A stretch of 31,654 nucleotides of DNA from Actinidia chinensis (lineage: Eukaryota; Streptophyta; Magnoliopsida; Ericales; Actinidiaceae), in the NCBI GenBank assembly GCA_009663005.1, contig VIGQ01002143.1:15001-46654 (forward strand), written 5' to 3'. Every line of letters begins with the position of its first letter. The first letter of the stretch is position 1. A program made the position numbers and the translations under genes. The notes beneath the pieces are model-generated. The model saw only the letters and a program-made list of their open reading frames with translations. It was not told the origin of the DNA and did not search any database. Shown here in pieces: positions 22,157 to 28,230 of this stretch.

Positions 22157-22322
22157 TGAAATCTGCACTTACGGTGGAATCCTCCGCCTCTTGTAACAAA
22201 AGGACTGAGTTTTATTCGGGGTTTTCTGCAAACAGGGAGAGATGGAAATTGGTGTTCCGTGCCACTGGTGTTTAACAACTTCCTTTGGTAAGGCTGAGTC
22301 ACCCTTGATAGCACAAATCAAC
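22157..22322 (+). pseudogene. H+-ATPase actuator exon (TGES to STNQ), third copy
   Basis: Nucleotides match P3A codons almost throughout. AAATCTGCACTTACGGTGGA is SALTGE; TCTTGTAACAAAAGGACTGA is LPVTKGP; TTTATTCGGG is VYSG. TGCAAACAGGGAGAGATGGA is CKQGEIE; TGCCACTGGTGTTTA is ATGVH; CTTCCTTTGGTAAGGCTG is TFFGKAA; TTGATAGCACAAATCAA is DSTNQ. Frames shift several times: NKRTEFYSGFSANRER in one, TKGLSFIRGFLQTGRDGNW in another. The TGES loop reads TVES or is frameshifted. A gap of about 55 bp to the preceding exon is short for an intron. It is the same exon as the remnant at 19,084-19,265. Confidence 0.9.
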
Positions 22323-22402
22323 GTCCAGCAGGTAAAAACAAGATGCGAGTTATGCCGTTGGAGGTATGTGGGATGACTCGCAAAAGAAAGAGGCCAGGCT
22401 GA
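22323..22402 (+). pseudogene. H+-ATPase N-domain exon fused to actuator exon
   Basis: Directly abutting STNQ codons, GTCCAGCAGGTAAAAACAAG and ATGCGAGTTATGCCGTTGGA resemble SRVENQDAIDAAVVG. Then GGTATGTGGGATGACTC and AAAGAAAGAGGCCAGGCTG resemble GMLADPKEARAG. This is the start of the nucleotide-binding domain. Helices 3-4 and the whole DKTGT phosphorylation segment, normally between these two exons, are deleted. The shared CCAGCAGG-like text (SRVEN on one side, HFQQ on the other) is where the join occurred. A second copy of this exon lies 300 bp downstream. Confidence 0.75.
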
Positions 22403-22650
22403 TTAATTTTATGCATTTTTCTAGTAACATAAGATGTAAACTCAAACCGAATTGGTATTAAATGCTGTAATCCTTAATAGTTGAATGATAGATAGTTACT
22501 AGTTTCAAACAAAACAACTTGTATTACTTATTGTTAGCATGGTTTTTGCTGGCATTACAAATATATAGGTCAGGTGTCTTGTCACATTGAAAAGCTTTAC
22601 CCCCTCCCTCAATTACTAGGTTCCTTTGCTAGATTAAAATGCATTACTAT

Positions 22651-22740
22651 AATTTTGCTGGCTGCAAGAGCTTCCTGAGTAGAAACAAATAGATGGCTGC
22701 TACGAGGGGATGTAGTATTGGATCCAAACGAGGTAGGCTG
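22651..22740 (+). pseudogene. H+-ATPase N-domain exon, second copy (LAARAS-V-N)
   Basis: TTTTGCTGGCTGCAAGAGCTTCC reads LAARAS, then a stop, then VE. P3A ATPases have LMAARASRxENQDAID. GATGGCTGCTACGAGGGGATG and ATTGGATCCAAACGAGGTAGG then match DAAIVGMLADPKEAR codons. After both copies comes the same intron-like text, GATTA-TTTT, so this is a duplicated exon within one gene copy. Both are broken by indels. Confidence 0.8.
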
Positions 22741-22965
22741 ATTAGTAGAACTAATTTTCGATTACATAGATGCAATTACAAACCGGTATTGTGCTTAGAT
22801 CCCCATTAGCTTAAAGTTATACACAAAATAAGCAATTAAACTAGTATTTGGTGCTTAATATGCAAATCGTATTTTGTGCTTCTAACCTGCATGATTTAAT
22901 AACTATTATGAATTTAATATGTATTTATAATGCTTTTCTTCTAGATTTTTGTAAATGCCTCGGCC

Positions 22966-23070
22966 TAGGATTCAAGAGGTCCACTTCTATCCATGTGACC
23001 CACCAACAAACACAAAATATTTGACATTGAAAGGTACAATGTTCAAGTCAGCAAAGGTGTAACCATAACA
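22966..23070 (+). pseudogene. H+-ATPase N-domain exon (IQEVHF... VSKG)
   Basis: After the acceptor-like CCTCGGCCTAG, GATTCAAGAGGTCCACTTC reads IQEVHF, the P3A motif IQEVHFLPFNPVDKRTAL. CATGTGACCCACCAACAAAC stands for FNPVDK; GACATTGAAAGG and CAAGTCAGCAAAGGTG resemble YIDxxG and RVSKGA. The lysine of KGAPEQ lies in the ATP-binding pocket in functional pumps. Frameshifts separate the parts. Its paralogue is at 26,891-26,985. Confidence 0.75.
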
Positions 23071-23159
23071 AGTATAATATTATTTTTTTTTCAGTTATTC
23101 ATGTCTGAAATAGTTTTTTTTGTCTAATTTATGCATGTTATTTGCTTTTAGATATTGCA

Positions 23160-23256
23160 CAATAAATTCAGAAACAGAGCACATAATAGAGTTCATGTTG
23201 GTGATTCTAAGTTTGTGCAGAATGAGGGTTGATGATCTGTTTTGCGTACTTACTAG
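23160..23256 (+). pseudogene. H+-ATPase exon (ERRVH-VIDKFAERGLRSLAVAYQ)
   Basis: AATAGAGTTCATGTTGGTGA and TTCTAAGTTTGTGCAGAATG match RVHxVIDKFAE. AGGGTTGATGATCTG and TTTTGCGTACTTACTAG match RGLRSLAVAYQ. The exon ends at the expected donor, |GTACC at 23,257. The same exon and donor occur at 27,060-27,147, and the downstream intron is also shared (CATTCTRYATCATTATT, TTCTCTTTACT). Single-base insertions and deletions break the frame. Confidence 0.85.
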
Positions 23257-23381
23257 GTACCATTCTGCATCATTATTTTGCTGGTCATTCTCTTTTCTCT
23301 TTACTTTTTATCCATGCAGATCTCCTCCCTTGAATTAGCTATTTCTAGGTTGTTATGGGCAATTTTGAAAATATTTAACAG

Positions 23382-23526
23382 GAAGATGCTGTGGAGGAGG
23401 ATAGTCAAGCAGGTCTATGACAATACATTTTTGCCTCAGCATGCTTACGTCTGCCTGCCTCGACACAATAGATACAATAACAAGGGCTTAAATTTAAATC
23501 TTGAGTTAATGGTTAAAATGCTTATA
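23382..23526 (+). pseudogene. H+-ATPase P-domain exon (EVPEG... PPRHD... VKM)
   Basis: An acceptor GAAAATATTTAACAG precedes GAAG. The exon reads LPRHNRYNNKGLNLN and then VKM, against the P3A run EVPEGRKESPGGPWQF, GLMPLFDPPRHDSAET, IRRALNLGVNVKM. CCTCGACACAATAGATACAA and TAACAAGGGCTTAAATTTAAATC fit PRHDSADTIRRALNL. The 5' part is frameshifted. The aspartate of DPPRHD is lost. A 110-codon frame covers it only because stops happen to be absent. The paralogue at 27,261-27,400 keeps an identical acceptor. Confidence 0.85.
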
Positions 23527-23750
23527 GTGGCCTTAAAAACTAACCATCGTTGGATAATTCATTTGATTGCCAGTTGGAAGTCTTTTCAAACTACCAACAA
23601 AAATTATTGAAATACGACTTCATCACTTTTTGGTTTGGTAGTTTTTATCTTGCCTTACTAAGAGTAAGATCATATACCATAGTCCTTATTTTGATGGGTA
23701 TTAACTCCACTATCTCATCTAAGAAACAATTGCTTTTTCACCAATTATAG

Positions 23751-24755
23751 GTTTGCAAGAGAACTACATATTGATGAACGCTTTTCAAAAATTTATGTGA
23801 TAGCGGCGGGACTTGCAACTGAGGCCGCACATGTAACTGACCATTTTTATGCAAAAGAGGTGTCGCTATATATATATCTTTGTTTTTGTTTTTGCGTATT
23901 TTTTTTATTTGTTTTCTTTTTCAGTTATGGTCATGGGTGGTCTTGCTTTAGATTTATGTTTGCTCTGTTAAAATCTTAAATGTTTTGGATTTTATAGGTG
24001 AGCAAAATTTTGAAATTATTGGGTTTGTGGAATCCTCTTTCATGGACATAGAAGCTGAAGCTATTTGTCCTCTTATGGCTTTGAGTCTCATCTCGCTCTC
24101 TCTTTTTTTTTTTGCTTTGCTAGTGATGTCCTCTCTCATCTGTTCTCAAGGTTTCTCTTCTTGTCTTTCTTTCTAGGAATTTGTTTTGCTTATTATATAT
24201 TTGATTGTAGGGAACATACCTATTACGGAGGTTTTTTTCATAATTGAGATGGTGTGTACTCGCAATTGAACGGATGAGCAGGTCTTGACCATTTTTTGGC
24301 ACAAGCACTTGAAGAAAAAGGGTGTCGCTTACATAAATAATCTTGGTTTTTGTATTCATTTAATTTTTTGGTTACTTTTGTGATGGTTGTCTTACTTTAG
24401 ATTTATGTTTATTTATGAAAAACCTTTGATATCTGTTGTGGTTATTTAGATAGTTTAATTTTTTGTATTTTGTAGGAAGTCGGAATTTTGAAGTTATTGA
24501 GGGTTTTTGTGGAATCATTTTCTGGATGATAGGAAGCAGCAAGTCTTGCAAACTTTAGACTACAACTCTATCTCTCTTGTGTTTCTCCTGTTTTGTTTAG
24601 CGTGGGTCTCTTGTTATTCTCATCATGTTTTTTGTTTGTTATTAGTTATGTATTTGATTTGTATGAGGACATACCACTGGGAAGGTTTTTTTAGAATTTG
24701 AGATGTCACAGAGAGGGACTTGCAACTTAGGTCGCTAAGATCATTTTGTTTCGCA
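23751..24755 (+). pseudogene. Tandem triplication of H+-ATPase N-terminal exon (three copies)
   Basis: Copies lie at 23,751-23,859, 24,211-24,321 and 24,665-24,755, about 455 bp apart. Each encodes the cytoplasmic N-terminus ([39 protein letters not shown]). Copy 1 follows an acceptor AATTATAG and reads GLATEAAHVTDHFYAKE. Copy 2 has ACATACCTATTACGGAGG (IPITEV), ACGGATGAGCAGGTC, and TTTTTTGGC...CTTGAAGAAAAAG (FG-LEEK). Copy 3 has ACATACCACTGGGAAGG and CAGAGAGGGACTTGCAACT (REGLTT or REGLAT), then stops short of LEEK. Copies 1 and 2 share the donor text |GTGTCGCT. Interleaved with them are three copies of the next exon. No start-codon exon is recognisable. Confidence 0.8.
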
Positions 24756-25005
24756 TATTTGTTTTTTGTTTTATATTTTCAGTTGATTGGTCATTGTCGC
24801 GTCTCACTCTAGATTTATGTTTTTGAGTTTTTCCTTTTCGTGCTTATCCTATTGGAATTTTGTTTGTTTTAGTTTTGGATTTTTAGGAGAACAGATTTTG
24901 AAGTTCTTGGTGGGGTTTAGTGTGGGAGTCCTCTTTCCTGGAGGCATAGAAGTGCATCTATTTGGCCATTGGCACTAGCCAAAGTTTCGTCAATGGAGGA
25001 TTAAG
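23998..25005 (+). pseudogene. Helix 1 exon of H+-ATPase, three tandem copies
   Basis: Copies at 23,998-24,085, 24,476-24,550 and 24,887-25,005 each begin after a TTATAG, TGTAG or TTTTAG acceptor. They encode [24 protein letters not shown]. Copy 1 has AGCAAAATTTTGAAATTATT and GGAATCCTCTTTCATGG (SKILKLL, WNPLSW). Copy 2 has GGAATTTTGAAGTTATTGA and GGAATCATTTTCTGG. Copy 3 has ATTTTGAAGTTCTTGG, GAGTCCTCTTTCCTGG, then CATCTATTTGGCCATTGGCAC (AAAILAIAL) and CTAGCCAAAGTTTCGTCA. Intron text between copies is also conserved (TTACTTTAGATTTATGTTT or TGCTTTAGATTTATGTTTG). Together with the preceding exon, a two-exon unit has been amplified at DNA level. All copies have lost frame. Confidence 0.8.
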
Positions 25006-25188
25006 CACTGTCTATTTGTTGCTTCATTTGTCTCAATTGTTAGAGAAAACTTTATTATTTTTGAATAGCTCAAGATGCATTCAGATCAGATGAGTGAAGG
25101 TATTTCTTTATTTTTCTGGGGACTTAGATAGTCAAAAATTATAGGGAGGTTAATCTATTGTGTTTTGTAAATTTTGCACCCTGATGAG
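25006..25188. other. Intron-like DNA upstream of solo LTR
   Basis: Short AT-rich stretch following the third helix 1 exon. The exons for helix 2, actuator and helices 3-4 are not present before the retroelement. Nothing else is recognised. Confidence 0.4.
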
Positions 25189-25193
25189 GTGTT
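25189..25193 (+). repeat. Target-site duplication, left (GTGTT)
   Basis: Five bases immediately left of the solo LTR, identical to 26,466-26,470. Five base pairs is the usual length for plant LTR retrotransposon integration. Confidence 0.93.
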
Positions 25194-26465
25194 TGTGACG
25201 ACCCTCCCCTCCCGGACCGTTAAAATTAATTACCTAATTTTCGCCTTATTTTTCCATCAAATATAAATCAAGCACTATTTTCCTTCAAATATTCATAGTC
25301 TCCAAATTTTTATTAATACAAAAAGATCAAAATCTTTAAGTCTCTTTCAACCCTCCTGAACCCTTTAGTGCAGGTGTGCAGAGAGAAGGAGGTAGCGGTG
25401 GGAGTAAAACCGAGAGTGGGAAAAGCGGAAAGGGCCACAGGAATTCGTTCCGTCTTTCACATCGACCCATCTCGTATTATCCGAACTTCCCGTCCACGTC
25501 CGCCTGAAAAAATAAATTAAGCAGGGAAGTAGACATCAACAGAATAATGCTCACCGAATCACTAATTGGCTCAACACAATGTCAGAGTAGTCAACAATCA
25601 ATATTTCATCAAAGACCCTCATACAGGTCTTTCCCTCCTTCTGATACATTACAGTTTATCGCCCTCATCCCCGTCTCCACTCCAAGCTCTCGGCTTTTTT
25701 CCGGTCCTTTATGGAACTATGTCAGACCCCTCAGTACATGTACCATTCATTCCATAGCATTTAGCCATCAAACATAACATCATAACTATCACGATGCCAA
25801 CAAATACCATGGATTTCAACAGATAGCACACAATGCCTCAAGAGTGAATACAAAATATATATTTTTTAGAAAACACTTCGGAGTTTAGAAGCATATTGTA
25901 TATCCTCCTGCTTACCTCAAATTGCAATTAACCCCATTAGATATGAAGATACCTGGCTCCCATGATCCATCATACATACTAAAATTTTACCTGGGGGGGG
26001 TGATCCGACATCATCTCACACCCACCGTCGATCTACACCATATCTTCATTATCAAAGAAGTAACCACAACCCAAATAATTTCTCCAAGTCTCATATTTCT
26101 TTCTTTTCTCATCTTTCTATCTTCTCCTCCTCTCTGCCGTGCGCTCTCTCTTCTCCGTCACTCTCTTTCTCATACTCTTCTCTCCCTTTTCTTTAATTAC
26201 CACATTAAACTAACACCCAACTCAAACCCATCAATTTCAACAAATCATCACATCATTTTCTTTTCCTTTTATCTTTTTATTCCCTTTTTCCTTTTTCGTT
26301 TCTTTCCACACGACGGGAGAATCTGTCCTTATCTATAAAAATTACACTTTCGTCCCTCCATCTTTTACATAATTTATTACCTTATTTAAACTTCAATTCT
26401 TCTTACTTTTATCCACAAAAGTTATAATCTTAATTATAACCCAAATATAAAATCGGGTTATTACA
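25194..26465 (+). mobile_element. Solo LTR of an LTR retrotransposon, with target-site duplication
   Basis: The element starts TGTGACGACCC and ends GGGTTATTACA, an imperfect terminal inverted pair (TGTRAYRACCC) with canonical TG...CA ends. It is 1,272 bp long and flanked on both sides by GTGTT (25,189-25,193 and 26,466-26,470), a perfect 5-bp target-site duplication. No internal gag-pol, primer-binding site or second LTR is present, so it is a solo LTR left by recombination between two LTRs. It contains a long pyrimidine-rich stretch (26,090-26,310) and a TATA-like CTATAAAAA near 26,331. It inserted into the ATPase pseudogene cluster. Plus orientation is assumed from this layout. Superfamily (Ty3 or Ty1) cannot be assigned. 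The 138-codon frame inside it is not a gene. Confidence 0.93.
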
Positions 26466-26470
26466 GTGTT
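26466..26470 (+). repeat. Target-site duplication, right (GTGTT)
   Basis: Five bases immediately right of the solo LTR, identical to the left copy at 25,189-25,193. No mismatch, so the insertion is not very old or the site has been spared mutation. Confidence 0.93.
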
Positions 26471-26529
26471 GGTGGTGGTTCTTATATCCCAACAATTTTA
26501 ACTATGATAAATTTGTTTACGGATTTGCA

Positions 26530-26695
26530 ATTACCATGGGTCCCCGTATGGCAGGGAAAACCACCCTGATTGACGATTTGTTGGGGTCCTCTCATTTAGA
26601 GGGTCGTTTTGATGGCTGCAACATCTCCTGAACCAAGCGGTTATAGATATGCTCGAGAGGTGTAGGCGGATCGAAACGACGTCACGACCCAATTA
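26530..26695 (+). pseudogene. H+-ATPase P-start/N-domain exon remnant, last copy
   Basis: The firm part is GTCGTTTTGATGGCTGCA followed by ACATCTCCTGAACCAAGCGG, matching VVLMAARASRxENQ. TATAGATATGCTCG and TGTAGGCGGATCGAAACGA then match IDAAIVGMLADPKEA. Upstream, GCAGGGAAAACCACCCTGATTG may be a decayed CSDKTGTLTL, and GATTTGTTGGGG may be KNLIEVF. If so, the phosphorylated aspartate is lost here too. In one frame this reads MAGKTTLIDDL, which mimics an NTPase P-loop by chance. The following intron starts with text shared with 22,403-22,490 (ATTAGTTTTAATG-ATTTTCTAGTA, TAAGATG). Confidence 0.65.
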
Positions 26696-26890
26696 GTTTT
26701 AATGAATTTTCTAGTATATAAGATGCAAGTGCAAAACAATATATATCTTTTCGTCCTCAATAGCTGAATGATGCACAATAAGAAAGAATGAAATTTTCTA
26801 TGAAGAATGACATTTATTAACAATTACTCAATTTAATCTCATTTCTTATTTTTCATCTTGATTTTTTGTCCCTATTAGAAAGAACAACGG

Positions 26891-26985
26891 GCTAACAATT
26901 CAGGGGTTTCACTTCCCCCATTGTAACACTGAATAATGCAAAAAGATCTAAAGGTACAATGAATAAGCAAGTGCATTATCCTTGA
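26891..26985 (+). pseudogene. H+-ATPase N-domain exon (IQ-VHF), last copy
   Basis: CTAACAATTCAGGGGTTTCA and CTTCCCCCATTGTAACACT read TIQGFHFPHCNT, against RIQEVHFLPFNPVDKR. AATAATGCAAAAAGATC may continue the motif. Later SKG-like text (TCTAAAGGTACAATGAATAAG) is uncertain. It sits in the same order and about the same spacing from its neighbours as its paralogue at 22,966-23,070. Confidence 0.6.
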
Positions 26986-27059
26986 CAATAGCTCATTTTT
27001 TTTTAATTTTTTCTTGTAATTACTTGCTATAATATTGAACATTTTCACACAATATTCAG

Positions 27060-27147
27060 GAATAGATCAATCGTAGAGTTGATGTTGTGATTGACAATTT
27101 AACGTAAATTTGGAGAGTGAGGGGACTCTCTTGGAGTACCTTACCAG
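27060..27147 (+). pseudogene. H+-ATPase exon (VIDKFAERGLRSLAVAYQ), last copy
   Basis: CGTAGAGTTGATGTTGTGAT and TGACAATTTAACG match RRVDVVIDKFAE. AGTGAGGGGACTCTCTTGGA and GTACCTTACCAG match RGLRSLxVPYQ. The donor text is AG|TACGC, apparently having lost one G of GGTAC. The downstream intron aligns with that after 23,256 up to the shared acceptor at 27,260, so this copy arose by DNA duplication and not by reverse transcription. Confidence 0.82.
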
Positions 27148-27260
27148 TACGCATTCTATTATCATTATTCACTATTCTTTCTCTTTACTATTTATTTAGT
27201 GTAGAATCGCAATTTGAATGCTCTTACTATGTAGTTAGGCGATTTGAAAATATTTAACAG

Positions 27261-27400
27261 GAAGTTCCTAATGGAAGGAGGAGAGGCCGTGAGGTCTGGA
27301 AATTCACATGCCTCATGCCTCTATTGACCCACCTCACTACAAAGTTCAGATATAACAAGGGCTTTAAATCTCATGAGGTAATCGTGAAAATGATTGCTGT
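27261..27400 (+). pseudogene. H+-ATPase P-domain exon, last copy
   Basis: After the acceptor GAAAATATTTAACAG the exon stays open for about 45 codons: EVPNGRRRGREVWKF, then LMPLLTHL, then KFRYNKGFKSHEVIVKMI. This matches P3A EVPEGRKESPGGPWQF, GLMPLFDPPRHDSAET, IRRALNLGVNVKMITG, with compensating small indels in the middle. The conserved DPPR reads THLT. It ends GCTG|TGAGT, where the functional gene has its MITG intron. It is less damaged than the 23,382-23,526 paralogue. No later exon of this copy is found. Confidence 0.88.
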
Positions 27401-28230
27401 GAGTAAATATAAACCCTTGTTGTAAATCTCTTTGATTCAACTAGGTTTGCAAGGTTCTATCGTATCTTTGATGTACTATATGCTAGAAAACATAAAATTT
27501 CAATCACTCTGTTGTTTTAGAGTTCTTAATGTTTAGACGCCCCGTGCACGATGCATAATATGTATGAGGTTGTGGGGGAGACTTTGGCAGATAAGATAAG
27601 AGAGAAGATTGGGTGGAAGGAAAAGTAGCGATGGAAAGCAGAGTACTGTGCTAGTGAGAGTACATGTGCCTAGTGGAGGACTCATCAGTCACCCTTTATA
27701 TTTTAGGCAGGTTAGGAGTTGGTTTTGTTGAACATTCTGGAATTTGCTATGGTGGCTTTGTTGATTGTTAAGTTTCACTCATATATTTTTTTTTTTACTT
27801 CTTGTAAACAAATTTGGCCTACCTTCCATGAAGAAAGCACCTTAATAAAAGTATACTTTTTGTATTTTTGTGGCAGTTACTAAACTGGAGCTTTGCTGCG
27901 TTGAATGGGGCAATTTTTCTTTATAACTCATAATTACATTTTCATTGATTTTAGGAGTATCCTATATACGCTAAGTAAAAAGGCTTTGGTTTACTTTTTG
28001 AGCAAAGGGTACGAAGATCATCATCAGTAACTATTTAAGGCAGTAATTTTTGCTTAACTATCATTTGGTGCACTATTCATCTGCAGTTTTCTTCAAAAGT
28101 GAAAATGATTCGGGATTGCCCCCTAACCTACTTATCCCTCAATCAAGACTTGTTGGGTTGACTCGTGCTATAGAATTACGGGTGTTTTAACGAATGTTGA
28201 GATAAACTAAATAGTCATCGAACCAATTGA
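27401..28230. other. No coding sequence recognised
   Basis: I searched for the next P-domain exon ([31 protein letters not shown]) and do not see it. AT-rich DNA with no repeat or RNA gene I can support. The last 20 bp or so (AATTGAGACC) align with the tail of the P-domain exon at 19,860. Confidence 0.4.

Noticed and set aside
25922..26338. 138-codon frame, the longest in the window.
   Set aside because: Lies entirely inside the solo LTR and translates a pyrimidine-rich tract (Ser/Leu/Phe-rich low complexity).
26536..26635. Frame MGPRMAGKTTLIDDL looked like an NTPase P-loop of a disease-resistance gene.
   Set aside because: The spot is where CSDKTGTLTL codons should lie, and downstream sequence is clearly ATPase LMAARAS; no NB-ARC motifs follow.
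23382..27400. The repeated RYNKG...VKM exons first looked like a DNA-transposon protein copied twice.
   Set aside because: Read with neighbours, EVPxGR, PWxF, LMPL, PRH, RALNL and VKM align in order with the P3A ATPase P domain, and adjacent exons match the same protein.
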